A stretch of DNA of 64,000 nucleotides from Brevibacillus sp. JNUCC-41. GTDB taxonomy: Bacteria; Bacillota; Bacilli; Bacillales; DSM-1321. The stretch is from positions 5,303,501 to 5,367,500 of the forward strand of contig NZ_CP062163.1 of assembly GCF_014844095.1 (NCBI RefSeq). The letters are read 5' to 3'. Positions 48,575 to 57,427 of the stretch are shown in pieces. The position numbers were made by a program, and so were the translations under genes. The notes under the pieces were generated by a model, which ran no database searches, was not told the origin of the DNA, and saw only the letters and a program-made list of their open reading frames with translations. Position 1 is the first letter of the stretch, and every line of letters begins with the position of its first letter.

Positions 48575-48949
48575 TTGAAACGTTTCATATCTTTCATGAT
48601 ATACGGAATCATCGCCCTCGGAGTCCTCGGACTAATGAGCCGACTATTTAATGACCCGATTGGCTTTTTTAGAAACATTCTCATAATAGCCATTGTCGCA
48701 GGGATTATTTATATGATTTATACCGGATTAACAAAGGGAAAACCAGTTAAGAAAGAGCAGCAGGCATTCCGAAAGGCTGCCCGCCAATCGAAAAAAAGGC
48801 TAAAAAACCGAACTTCGAAAAAAGATAATGTGGCTAGCTTCTCTGCAGCAAAATCATCAAAGAAAATAAAATGGAGAAAGAAAACGGATAGTCACTTAAC
48901 CGTCATCGAAGGGAAAAAGAATAAAAAGAAAAATCGGGCTTCTTTTTAA
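48575..48949 (+). CDS. yqhP: YqhP (SA1362-like) small membrane protein
   Basis: Two N-terminal hydrophobic helices (about residues 4-20 and 30-48) followed by a strongly basic tail rich in Lys and Arg (KKRLKNRTSKK, GKKNKKKNRAS), likely facing ribosomes or RNA in the cytoplasm. AGGAGG at 48561-48566 makes TTG 48575 the best start (124 residues). It lies downstream of yqhQ on the same strand. Function unknown. Confidence 0.82.
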   Translation: MKRFISFMIYGIIALGVLGLMSRLFNDPIGFFRNILIIAIVAGIIYMIYTGLTKGKPVKKEQQAFRKAARQSKKRLKNRTSKKDNVASFSAAKSSKKIKWRKKTDSHLTVIEGKKNKKKNRASF

Positions 48950-48966
48950 GAGCCCGATTTTTTATT
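48928..48966. terminator. Bidirectional terminator between yqhP and yqhO
   Basis: AAATCGGGCT/AGCCCGATTT stem with A and T runs. It overlaps the yqhP stop and serves the convergent yqhO. Confidence 0.92.
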
Positions 48967-48971
48967 TACAA

Positions 48972-49853
48972 TCAATAAGTCCATTTTTTAAGGAATTCTC
49001 TCGTGCACTGCCTGCCCCGATTCATCAATTCACCCTTTTTTTCATCATTCAGATTGAAATCCATTGCAGAAATTCCCTTCATCGGAATAAATACAATATT
49101 ATGGACGTGTTTCTTGGAAATATACCGTGCATCATGGGCATCTTTCATCGTTTTGAATAATGCGGAGAACAATTCAACCGCATTATCCACCTCATGCGGT
49201 TTCCATATCTCATCGACACTTAGCCGCAAACCGATGACTGGCCTTTCCTTTCTTACATGATCGGAATTGAATAGCCACATTGGAAAATTGCTTAACACAC
49301 CTCCATCTACAAAAAGGAACTTGCGTTTTCCGACATCAAGTTTGACTGGCTCAAAAAAATAAGGAATGCTACAACTCATTCTTACTGCCTTTGCCACTGG
49401 AAAAGTGCTCGGATCAATGCCATAGTTCGGTAAATCATCAGGCAGTACCACCAATTTCCCATTTGTAATGTCAGAGCTTATGATTCTGAGGGAATTCGGT
49501 CGAATATCCTTAAAGGTGACTACATTCCTTTCGGCAAGTTTACCGGCGACCCATGTCTCCAGAGCGTTGCCTTTATAAAGGCCAAGTTTCCAGTATAAAA
49601 GGATCCATTTGGCAAACGGGATAGGCAAAAGACCACGCCTTTTGTCCAGCAGACCGCTTAAATCTATATCAAGAAAAAGCTTTTCCATTTCTTTACCTGT
49701 GTATCCAGCTGCTACAAAAGCTGCAATTATGGAGCCTGCACTTGTACCGGCTGTTCGATGGAATACAAATCCCCGTTCTTCTAATTCCTGCAGGGCTCCC
49801 ACTAAACCATAGCCTTTAATCCCGCCTCCGGAAAAAACGCCGTCAATAATCAT
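48972..49853 (-). CDS. yqhO: Patatin-like phospholipase YqhO
   Basis: Predicted lipid acyl hydrolase with the patatin Ser-Asp dyad: oxyanion loop SGGGIKGYG near residue 8, nucleophile in GTSAGSII near 38 and Asp in VDGGVLSNFP near 178. 293 residues with no signal peptide. Bacterial relatives act on membrane phospholipids; the substrate is unknown. Confidence 0.93.
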   Translation of the reverse strand: MIIDGVFSGGGIKGYGLVGALQELEERGFVFHRTAGTSAGSIIAAFVAAGYTGKEMEKLFLDIDLSGLLDKRRGLLPIPFAKWILLYWKLGLYKGNALETWVAGKLAERNVVTFKDIRPNSLRIISSDITNGKLVVLPDDLPNYGIDPSTFPVAKAVRMSCSIPYFFEPVKLDVGKRKFLFVDGGVLSNFPMWLFNSDHVRKERPVIGLRLSVDEIWKPHEVDNAVELFSALFKTMKDAHDARYISKKHVHNIVFIPMKGISAMDFNLNDEKKGELMNRGRQCTREFLKKWTY

Positions 49854-49939
49854 AGCTGCCCTCCCCTAATCCGGTCTTTACATTTCTAAGCAGGATTAGA
49901 GCGATTTATGACAGTTTTTAATAGAAAAATTGCCTTGAT

Positions 49940-50965
49940 TCAGGTAAAGTACTGAATTACCGCCTTAGGGAAGAATTCCGCGATATACCCACGAATGGTC
50001 GTTTCCAGTTCTGCGGCTTCTTCTTTTTGATAAACATATTTACCAATTCCATATCGGCCCCATTTATATTTACGCTTTGTTTCGTCCAGTTCCAATTTTG
50101 TTTTCGGGTAGTTTTTTTGAATCACTTTTTTTGCTGGGCCAGTAAACCGATGCTGAATTAATTCGAAGGTCAAGTCAGGGATATCCACCCCATTCAAAGC
50201 CTCACTTAACCGTTCGAATAATTCATGGTAGCCCTCCTTCCATGCTTCATGACGATATATTGGAGCTACGATAAAACCGAGGGGATATCCTGCCCCTGCC
50301 ACTTTACGTGCCGCTTCCATCCTTTCTTCGAAGCTCGAAGTTCCGGGCTCGAAATTCTTTATCACATAACGTGAATTTATACTGAATCGAAATCTTGTTT
50401 TTCCATTATGTTCAGCATCCAACAGATGGTCGACATGATGAAATTTAGTTACGAACCTTAGAACCCCATATTCACTTTTTCCAAAATATTCTATGGCCTT
50501 TTTTAACGAATGTGTCAAATGGTCAATTCCGACGATATCCGATGTACAGGCTGCCTCAAAACGGGTAATTTCAGGCTTTCTCTCATTTATATATTTTTCG
50601 GCTGCTTCGAAAATCTCATCAAGATTCACATATGTCCTAATATATGGTTTTGATCCGAGTGTCGTCTGTAAATAACAATAGTGACAATGCCCCATACACC
50701 CTGTAGCAAGAGGTATGGCATATTCAGCAGATGGCTTTGAGGAATCGAATTTCAATGTTTTTCTGATTCCTACCACAAGCGTCGATTTGGCGACACGATA
50801 TTTTTGCAGATCATTTTCTCCAGGTAGATCCCTAATTTGGTTATGCGATGTGGTCTCACGGATTTCAATGTTCAAATCTTCAAATTTCTTTTTTAATTCC
50901 CGGCCAAGCGGGTATTCCAGTGCCCTTGGCTCAATATATACTAACTGTGGCATAAATGGTTTCAT
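49940..50965 (-). CDS. splB: Spore photoproduct lyase
   Basis: Radical SAM enzyme that repairs UV-induced spore photoproduct during germination. The 4Fe-4S motif is in CMGHCHYCYLQTT near residue 86, and the conserved substrate-side Cys in FEAACTSDIVG near 136. It closely follows the B. subtilis SplB pattern (PQLVYIEPRALEYPLG at the start, GIGKYVYQK near the end). ATG at 50977 lies within the ribosome site; ATG at 50965 follows TGGAG by seven bases (341 residues). No splA precedes it. Confidence 0.96.
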   Translation of the reverse strand: MKPFMPQLVYIEPRALEYPLGRELKKKFEDLNIEIRETTSHNQIRDLPGENDLQKYRVAKSTLVVGIRKTLKFDSSKPSAEYAIPLATGCMGHCHYCYLQTTLGSKPYIRTYVNLDEIFEAAEKYINERKPEITRFEAACTSDIVGIDHLTHSLKKAIEYFGKSEYGVLRFVTKFHHVDHLLDAEHNGKTRFRFSINSRYVIKNFEPGTSSFEERMEAARKVAGAGYPLGFIVAPIYRHEAWKEGYHELFERLSEALNGVDIPDLTFELIQHRFTGPAKKVIQKNYPKTKLELDETKRKYKWGRYGIGKYVYQKEEAAELETTIRGYIAEFFPKAVIQYFT

Positions 50966-51044
50966 TTCGATCTCCATTCTTTTATCGATTTGTTCATATT
51001 TTCAATCGAACTACACAATCTAATTCATAAGGATAGTTTTTCTT

Positions 51045-51074
51045 TATTCTGTTAGCCTCATGATTGTTTATACT
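51045..51074 (-). promoter_or_regulatory. Possible forespore (sigma-G/F) promoter of splB
   Basis: Minus-strand GTATA (51070-51074), 17 bp, then CAGAATA (51045-51051), five of seven matching the sigma-G -10 CATACTA. Weak but correctly placed, about 80 bp from splB. Confidence 0.3.
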
Positions 51075-51102
51075 TGGTAATTCAAAATGAAGGAGATGCG
51101 AT

Positions 51103-51288
51103 ATGGTTAATAAACGAGACTTCTTGACAAATGGAACGGGGAAACAAGCGATCACCGTCCAAACAGATAATAAATATCCAAATCCAAGGAATATACCTGG
51201 AGACTCGGTCGATGAATTTTCGGTATTGAAAGATGGCAACCAATATCTAGCTGAAAAGGAAATAGGGCAGCAAAATGAAAATGGTTGA
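51103..51288 (+). CDS. Small hydrophilic protein, unrecognised (possible spore protein)
   Basis: 61 residues: MVNKRDFLTNGTG..., then NKYPNPRNIPGDS and a C-terminal YLAEKEIGQQNENG. Soluble, Asn/Gln/Gly-rich, with no Cys or Trp. AAGGAGATGCGAT gives a strong ribosome binding site, and a good terminator follows, so it is very likely a real gene. Divergent from splB and convergent with nrdJ. Composition recalls small spore proteins, but that is only a guess. Confidence 0.75.
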   Translation: MVNKRDFLTNGTGKQAITVQTDNKYPNPRNIPGDSVDEFSVLKDGNQYLAEKEIGQQNENG

Positions 51289-51296
51289 TTGAACGC

Positions 51297-51335
51297 AAAA
51301 AGAAGACCGAATTTACGAGGATTCGGTCTTCTTTT
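51297..51335 (+). terminator. Terminator of the small gene at 51103
   Basis: AAGAAGACCGAAT/ATTCGGTCTTCTT stem with an eight-base loop and T run. Confidence 0.92.
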
Positions 51336-51363
51336 GCTATGTAACTGAACAGGCTGTTACTTG

Positions 51364-51407
51364 AAAAAAAAGTCGTTAAGATAGCTTTGCAGCATACTTA
51401 ACGACTT
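51364..51407 (-). terminator. Terminator of nrdJ
   Basis: AAGTCGTTAAG/CTTAACGACTT stem (51370-51407) and a run of seven U residues on the minus strand. Confidence 0.9.
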
Positions 51408-51420
51408 CCCTTCCATCAGC

Positions 51421-53991
51421 TTATAGCCCACATTTCAATTGTGCTCCGCAATTCGTACATGTATTGCATCCGCCCATTTCCTGAACTTCACCTTTACGGC
51501 AGACCGGGCAAGTGTTACCCACTTCCGATCCAATTGTAACATTCGTCGAACGCAGTTCATTTATCGTATCGACCAAAACAACTTTCTTCTTAACTTCCAC
51601 ATCTGTCAATTCATCCATTTCAAGCTGCTCGTCCATTTGGTTTTCTTCCGCTTTGAGCGTAAGGACCTGACTGTCACGGCTTCCGTCCACATATACAGTA
51701 CCGCCTTTTGCTCCGCCTTTATAAAGACGTTCATATACTTTTTCAACTTGTTCGACCGTATATCCTTTTGGCGCATTGACTGTCTTACTGATCGAACTGT
51801 CAATCCAGCGCTGAATGATGCATTGAACATCAGCATGCGCTTCCGGGGCTAATTCCATAGCGGAAATGAACCATTTTGGAAGCTCTTCTGTATCGGCTTC
51901 CGGATGACGTTCCAAGTATTCCTGTACAATGTCAGCCTTCACCTCTATGAATTTACCCAGACGGCCGCTGCGGAAATACGTGAAAGAGAAATATGGTTCA
52001 AGACCTGTTGATACCCCAACCATCGTTCCTGTGCTTCCTGTAGGGGCCACTGTCAATAAATGAGAGTTACGGATGCCATGTGCAGCAACACTTTCCCTGA
52101 TATCTTCCGGCATTTTTTCCATAAACCCAGTTTGGGTGAAACGTGTTCTAAGCTCATTGGTTTCTTCGTCCGTTGACCCGATCAGGAACGGGAAACTGCC
52201 TTTTTCTTGAGCAAGTTCCACAGAAGCCCTGTAAGCAGTAGTCGCAATCGTTTCAAATACCTTGTCAACCAGGATATTTCCTTCTTCAGAACCATATTCC
52301 GTTTCACAATAAATCAATAGGTCATGCAGACCCATTACACCAAGTCCAACCCGTCGCTCGCCCAGTGCCTGTTTTTTGTTTTCATCCAAGAAATAAGGAG
52401 TTGCGTCAATGACATTGTCCTGCATACGCACACCGACTTCGACGGTTTGCTTAAGTTTCTCGAAATTAACCGTTTTGCTATCTTTATCAGCCATTTCAGC
52501 CAAATTGACTGCCGCAAGGTTACATACTGAATATGGGGCCAATGGCTGTTCGCCACAAGGGTTCGTGGCAACGACCTGCTGACCGTATGCTTTGGCATTC
52601 GTCATTTCATTAGCATTATCAATAAAGAAAATTCCTGGTTCAGCAGAATATGTCGCACAAATGTTTATTAAGTTCCAAAGCTCTTTAGCTCGGATTTTAC
52701 GGTAAACACGGACTTTGTGACCCATTTTTTCCCATTCACGAACATCACCGACATTATGCCATTCTTCATTGTAAATGGCCATTTCTTCGGCATTATAGCT
52801 CTCTACATCAGGAAAACGCAATTCGTATTCCGCATCTTGTTCCGCCGCTTCCATAAATTCCTTAGTCAGGCAAATAGAGATATTGGCTCCAGTCAGAAAA
52901 TCCGGATTATGGACACTGTACGTTCCACCTGTACGGATCTTTTCTTCTGCATCCCTAATGATTTTCTCACTGAACCCACCTTGGCCAGGAATCTCCTTAT
53001 AATTGATGATCCCTTGATACATAGCCGTTTCCTGTTCCGTATGCGGCGTGAATTTCAATTTATCCGTCGCATATTTCTTGATGGCTTCATCTTTAGTGTT
53101 TTCCACTAGGTAACGCAGAATCCTTGGATTTTGCATTTTGGAAATGATGAACTCCGCAATATCAGGATGCCAATCAGCAAGCATGATCATTTGCGCGCCG
53201 CGTCTGCTGCCGCCCTGTTCAACAAGATGCGTCAGTTTTGCAATATCGTCAAGCCATGATACTGAACCAGAGGATTTTCCATTCACCCCTTTTGCCAGAG
53301 TGTTTCTTGGACGCAGTGTCGATCCGTTCGTACCCACTCCGCCGCCGCGGCTCATGATCTCCATCACTTGTTTCCTATGTTCTGAGATCCCTTCACGTGA
53401 ATCCGGTACGAATGGCATTACATAGCAGTTGAAATAAGTAACGTCCGTATTGGAACCTGCACCGTATAATACTCGTCCTGCCGGGACAAAATTAAGGTTC
53501 TTTAATTCTTGATAGAATTTATTGAACCATTCCGTTCTTTTTTCTTCCGTGGTTTCCACTGATGCCAAGCCCGTTGCATTACGTTTCGCAATTTGTTCAT
53601 AGTATATTTCAAGCGGCTTTTCGATTATATCCAACGGACGGTTAATAATTCCCGTCTCCACTTCTTCCGGATTATCCAATACGCCACGGAATTCTTCATC
53701 CACCAATACCTTGGCTTTTTTGGTTTCCCAATCAATTTCAACGATGTAACCGAGACCCCTTGCCGGGAATTTCGGATCTTCCTTAATCGTCAACACGACG
53801 AAATCGCCTGCCGAGAGTGTGATTTTTTCAGTATCCTTAAAAGAATAGCGGTCAAGCATGACTAGACGGGACACTCCCTTATGCGCCATTTTCATATCAG
53901 CAGTTACAGGGTGAACCTGGGGAAATAAAGAAATATCCTTATTCAACCTTTCTAGATCAACCTTTAAAGCTTCTTTTATTACAACCGACAT
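51421..53991 (-). CDS. nrdJ: Adenosylcobalamin-dependent (class II) ribonucleotide reductase
   Basis: Makes deoxyribonucleotides with a B12 radical, with or without oxygen. Barrel signatures: NFVPAGRVLYGAG near residue 167, SRGGGVGTNGSTLRP near 213, active-site loop ATNPCGEQPLAPYSVCNLAAVNLAE near 490 (shortened: NPCGEQPLAPYSVCNL) and APTGSTGTMVG near 683. The C-terminal tail CPVCRKGE...CNTCTNCGAQLKCG is the zinc-ribbon type. 856 residues. Single gene with paired NrdR-type boxes upstream. It stands where B. subtilis has mntR. Confidence 0.94.
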   Translation of the reverse strand: MSVVIKEALKVDLERLNKDISLFPQVHPVTADMKMAHKGVSRLVMLDRYSFKDTEKITLSAGDFVVLTIKEDPKFPARGLGYIVEIDWETKKAKVLVDEEFRGVLDNPEEVETGIINRPLDIIEKPLEIYYEQIAKRNATGLASVETTEEKRTEWFNKFYQELKNLNFVPAGRVLYGAGSNTDVTYFNCYVMPFVPDSREGISEHRKQVMEIMSRGGGVGTNGSTLRPRNTLAKGVNGKSSGSVSWLDDIAKLTHLVEQGGSRRGAQMIMLADWHPDIAEFIISKMQNPRILRYLVENTKDEAIKKYATDKLKFTPHTEQETAMYQGIINYKEIPGQGGFSEKIIRDAEEKIRTGGTYSVHNPDFLTGANISICLTKEFMEAAEQDAEYELRFPDVESYNAEEMAIYNEEWHNVGDVREWEKMGHKVRVYRKIRAKELWNLINICATYSAEPGIFFIDNANEMTNAKAYGQQVVATNPCGEQPLAPYSVCNLAAVNLAEMADKDSKTVNFEKLKQTVEVGVRMQDNVIDATPYFLDENKKQALGERRVGLGVMGLHDLLIYCETEYGSEEGNILVDKVFETIATTAYRASVELAQEKGSFPFLIGSTDEETNELRTRFTQTGFMEKMPEDIRESVAAHGIRNSHLLTVAPTGSTGTMVGVSTGLEPYFSFTYFRSGRLGKFIEVKADIVQEYLERHPEADTEELPKWFISAMELAPEAHADVQCIIQRWIDSSISKTVNAPKGYTVEQVEKVYERLYKGGAKGGTVYVDGSRDSQVLTLKAEENQMDEQLEMDELTDVEVKKKVVLVDTINELRSTNVTIGSEVGNTCPVCRKGEVQEMGGCNTCTNCGAQLKCGL

Positions 53992-54109
53992 AATTCCCTC
54001 TCCTTTATATGTTTCAAGATCCGTTCTTGCTGCCGCAAAAATCCTTATGTAGCCTTACATGTCCGTTTCGCTTAACAAGTACCCTAAATTTATCATAGCG
54101 AAACTCAAA

Positions 54110-54125
54110 AATCAACATATAGTGT
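54110..54125 (-). promoter_or_regulatory. NrdR box 2 upstream of nrdJ
   Basis: The minus strand reads ACACTATATGTTGATT, matching the left half and centre of the NrdR consensus ACACWATATATWGTGT. About 120 bp from nrdJ. Confidence 0.6.
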
Positions 54126-54142
54126 CGCATTAAATATTTCAA

Positions 54143-54158
54143 CTACTATATATTGTGT
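54143..54158 (-). promoter_or_regulatory. NrdR box 1 upstream of nrdJ
   Basis: The minus strand reads ACACAATATATAGTAG, 14 of 16 positions fitting the NrdR consensus. It is 17 bp from box 2, i.e. on the same DNA face after about three turns. The rest of the 53992-54382 gap contains no gene and no recognisable cobalamin riboswitch. Confidence 0.7.
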
Positions 54159-54382
54159 TTGTTTTGAATAACTTTTAATTTTGTCAAACGATAAATCAAT
54201 TAATATAGTTAGCAAAAGGGAGGAAAATGTCGATTTACGATAATTTTTCATCAGATTTCAATTAATTTGGACCTTGCTTTTTCCCCATCCCTTTTAGGGC
54301 TTATCCCTGCAAGGGATATCTTATTAGGTCAAAAAATCTGAAAAAACTTTTTTCTTTTATCACTCTTATTATCCCACTTCTT

Positions 54383-55219
54383 CTATCTCATAAAATTCCA
54401 TTCATCGCTTTCATATTTACTTTCTGCAATGGCCTTCACTTCCTGCAATTGCTTTTCGGTTAGGACGTATGGCTCTAAATCGATCGAAAGTCCTTCGGCA
54501 AAACCTTTTTCAAAAGCTTCTTTCGCTTCAGGGATGGTAACCTTTCTTCCAGCAATGTCATTTATGGCCACAGCTTTATTTTTCAGGTTTTTTTGCATTC
54601 TCTCTTTAACCCTGTCATTTGAGAATTTAAATACGCTAAAAAGCTTATCATCATCAAGATCAAGCAAAATGGACCCGTGCTGAAGGATGACGCCTTTTTG
54701 CCTGGTTTGAGCGCTGCCAGCGACCTTCCTGCCCTCGACGACCAGTTCATACCAGCTTGGAGCATCAAAACAGACGGAAGACCTGGGCGATTTTAAAGCT
54801 TCTTTTTCCTGATTGGTTCGAGGCACGGCAAAATAAGCATCCAATCCCAGATTCCTGAACCCCATTAATATTCCTTCAGAAATGACACGATATGCTTCAG
54901 TAACGGTAGTTGGCATTCCCGGATAGGATTCTGGAACGATTACGCTATAAGTCAATTCATGCTCGTGCAGTACCGCTCGTCCTCCTGTTGGCCTGCGAAC
55001 AAAACCAAGTCCCTGCCTTTTGACCTCTTCCAAATCAATTTCCGCTTCAGCCTTTTGAAAATAACCAATCGACAATGTTGCTGGATCCCAGCCGTAAAAG
55101 CGTATGATTGGCGGAATTTCACCTTTGCTTTGCCAGTTTAACAGTGCTTCGTCCAAAGCCATATTAAAACCCGGTGAACAATACCCCGAATCTATAAAAC
55201 CCCATTTTTCTTTAGTCAT
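54383..55219 (-). CDS. lipM: Octanoyltransferase LipM
   Basis: Transfers octanoyl from acyl carrier protein to GcvH, starting lipoate synthesis. Biotin/lipoate ligase fold: [18 protein letters not shown] near residue 70, catalytic Cys in [14 protein letters not shown] near 150, and [19 protein letters not shown] near 165. ATG at 55219 with GAGGGG gives 278 residues, the same as B. subtilis; an in-frame extension to 55252 lacks a ribosome site. Its product serves GcvH, the Gcv system and the BkdB lipoyl domain in this window. Confidence 0.95.
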   Translation of the reverse strand: MTKEKWGFIDSGYCSPGFNMALDEALLNWQSKGEIPPIIRFYGWDPATLSIGYFQKAEAEIDLEEVKRQGLGFVRRPTGGRAVLHEHELTYSVIVPESYPGMPTTVTEAYRVISEGILMGFRNLGLDAYFAVPRTNQEKEALKSPRSSVCFDAPSWYELVVEGRKVAGSAQTRQKGVILQHGSILLDLDDDKLFSVFKFSNDRVKERMQKNLKNKAVAINDIAGRKVTIPEAKEAFEKGFAEGLSIDLEPYVLTEKQLQEVKAIAESKYESDEWNFMR

Positions 55220-55422
55220 CCTTACCCCTCGTTTCAATAGACTGTTTTTCAATCCCCCACAAAAAACTCACATGTAGTAGTTTAACAGACTTTAACACTC
55301 TAAAAAAGAACGTGCTATCAAGTCGATGAAGAATTTGATGAAAATTCTTTTTGATTATTGGGTAAAGCAATTATATAATAAGGATTGTCTGTATTCGTTA
55401 AGGTAGAAGGGAGTTTTTATGT

Positions 55423-55806
55423 TTGGAAATATTATATACGCTGCTCATCATCTTGGGAGTGGTTATTGCGTATTCACTTTTTAATTGGTACCGCCAGCGT
55501 AAAATCGTTAAAACATTAACACAGGACGAATTTATCGCTAACTACAGAAAAGTGCAGCTAATCGATGTGCGGGAACCGAATGATTTCGATAATGGTCATA
55601 TCTTAGGCGCAAGAAACATCCCTATGACTCAAATGAAAACCCGCTTGGTCGAAATTAGGCCGGACAAGCCTGTATATTTGTACGCTCAGAGCGAAATCAT
55701 CAGCGGAAGAGCTGCAGCCATGCTATACAAAAAGGGCTACAGGGAACTTTTTCACCTAAAGGGCGGTTTCAAGATGTGGACCGGGAAAATCAAAGCAAAG
55801 AAATAA
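55423..55806 (+). CDS. yqhL: YqhL, membrane-anchored rhodanese domain with degenerate active loop
   Basis: Residues 2-20 form a transmembrane anchor; a rhodanese fold follows (LIDVREPNDFDNGHILGARNIP near 50; HLKGGFKMW near 115). The active-site loop, normally CxxGxR, reads AQSEII from Ala88: the catalytic Cys is Ala, Gly is Glu and Arg is Ile. Sulfurtransferase activity is therefore unlikely; a binding role is inferred. TTG start after AAGGGAG; an ATG four bases upstream is out of frame. 127 residues. Confidence 0.88.
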   Translation: MEILYTLLIILGVVIAYSLFNWYRQRKIVKTLTQDEFIANYRKVQLIDVREPNDFDNGHILGARNIPMTQMKTRLVEIRPDKPVYLYAQSEIISGRAAAMLYKKGYRELFHLKGGFKMWTGKIKAKK

Positions 55807-55917
55807 GACCCCATCTCCGCATGGGCTCTTTTAAATTAAAAAGACTTCTTCTGCATCATGCGGGCTTTAGGGAATGAAAGTTAACTGTTGAACTTTTAAT
55901 GAACTCTTACATAAACA

Positions 55918-55954
55918 TGAAAAAATCCCCGCCGGCTGGCAGGGATTTTTTTTC
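55918..55954. terminator. Bidirectional terminator between yqhL and gcvPB
   Basis: AAAAATCCC-GCC/GGC-GGGATTTTT stem with a short loop, U-rich on both sides. It separates convergent genes. Confidence 0.9.
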
Positions 55955-55969
55955 GTGTAAGCTATCAGT

Positions 55970-57427
55970 CTATGCTTGAAAACGCAGAACAGGTTTTCTT
56001 GCAGCAAGAGTTTCGTCAAGCCGCTTTATAACGGTTGTATGCGGAGCTTCCTGAACGATTTCCGGGGTTTCTTCCGCTTCCTTGGCAATCTGGATCATCG
56101 CATCGATGAACGCATCCAGCGTTTCTTTAGACTCGGTTTCAGTCGGTTCTATCATCATTCCTTCTTCCACGTTCAACGGGAAGTAAATGGTCGGAGGATG
56201 ATAACCGAAATCCAGCAATCTTTTGGCTATATCGAGAGTCCTTACCCCTAATTTCTTTTGACGGCGTCCGCTTAATACGAATTCATGCTTACAATGACGA
56301 TTATATGGTAAGTCAAAAAATGGTTCCAACCTACGCATCATATAATTGGCATTGATGACCGCATTCTCGGTGACGGCTTTAAGACCATCTGGCCCCATTG
56401 AACGAATGTACGTATACGCCCTCACGTTTATCCCGAAATTACCATAATAAGGTTTTACCCTACCGATGGATTGCGGACGATCATAATCAAGAACGAATTG
56501 CTCACCTTGTTTGACCACAAGCGGTTTAGGCAAGTAAGGAATCAAGTCCGACTTCACCCCTACAGGACCAGAACCCGGGCCGCCGCCGCCATGCGGGCCT
56601 GTGAATGTTTTATGGAGATTTAAGTGAACCACATCAAAGCCCATATCACCCGGTCGTGCTTTCGATAGAACTGCATTCAGGTTGGCTCCATCATAATAAA
56701 GCTTCCCACCTGCGTCATGGACAAGTTGGGCCATTTCCAAAATATTTTCTTCAAACAATCCCAATGTATTGGGATTCGTCAGCATCAAGGCCGCGGTATC
56801 CGGTCCGACAACACGCTTTAAATCCTCAAGGTCGACTAACCCATTTTCATCCGACTTCACTGTAATCGTTTCAAGGCCGGCAACAGTTGCAGAGGCAGGA
56901 TTCGTACCGTGTGCAGAATCAGGTACAATCACTTTAGTCCGTTCTGTATCGCCATTCGCTTCGTGAAAAGCGCGAATCATCATCAATCCAGTCCATTCAC
57001 CGTGAGCACCTGCTGCAGGCTGTAATGTCACTTGGTCCATACCGGTGATTTCCGTTAAGTGTTCCTGCAAATCAAATAATAGTCCCAATGCTCCCTGAAC
57101 AGTAGCCGGATCCTGATATGGATGGATATGGGCAAAACCGTTGAAGCGCGCCACATTTTCATTTATTTTCGGATTATATTTCATCGTGCATGAACCCAGC
57201 GGATAAAAACCCGAATCCACTCCATGATTCCGCTTGGAAAGTGCTGTATAATGACGCATGATATCAAGTTCGGACACCTCAGGAAGTTCTGCCTCTTCTT
57301 CACGGATGTAGTCGGCAGGAAGAATTTCTTCGAGCGAAATAGTTGCAACATCCATTTCTGGCAGACTGTATCCGATTCGACCGGAAGTACTGATTTCAAA
57401 AATGAGTGATTGATCTTGATTATTCAT
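55970..57427 (-). CDS. gcvPB: Glycine dehydrogenase (decarboxylating) subunit 2
   Basis: P-protein subunit carrying the pyridoxal phosphate Lys, in [16 protein letters not shown] near residue 270. Decarboxylates glycine and passes aminomethyl to GcvH. Other marks: [10 protein letters not shown] near 75, [10 protein letters not shown] near 130, [12 protein letters not shown] near 160. The frame opens at 57460; GGGGGA before ATG 57427 sets the start (485 residues). It overlaps the gcvPA stop by eight bases. Confidence 0.95.
   Translation of the reverse strand: MNNQDQSLIFEISTSGRIGYSLPEMDVATISLEEILPADYIREEEAELPEVSELDIMRHYTALSKRNHGVDSGFYPLGSCTMKYNPKINENVARFNGFAHIHPYQDPATVQGALGLLFDLQEHLTEITGMDQVTLQPAAGAHGEWTGLMMIRAFHEANGDTERTKVIVPDSAHGTNPASATVAGLETITVKSDENGLVDLEDLKRVVGPDTAALMLTNPNTLGLFEENILEMAQLVHDAGGKLYYDGANLNAVLSKARPGDMGFDVVHLNLHKTFTGPHGGGGPGSGPVGVKSDLIPYLPKPLVVKQGEQFVLDYDRPQSIGRVKPYYGNFGINVRAYTYIRSMGPDGLKAVTENAVINANYMMRRLEPFFDLPYNRHCKHEFVLSGRRQKKLGVRTLDIAKRLLDFGYHPPTIYFPLNVEEGMMIEPTETESKETLDAFIDAMIQIAKEAEETPEIVQEAPHTTVIKRLDETLAARKPVLRFQA

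Noticed and set aside
50994..51239. 81-codon minus-strand frame that might be splA
   Set aside because: It is the antisense shadow of the plus-strand gene at 51103 and shows no SplA-like pattern.
53992..54380. Cobalamin riboswitch before nrdJ
   Set aside because: Looked for B12-box-like sequence and a following terminator; neither was seen.
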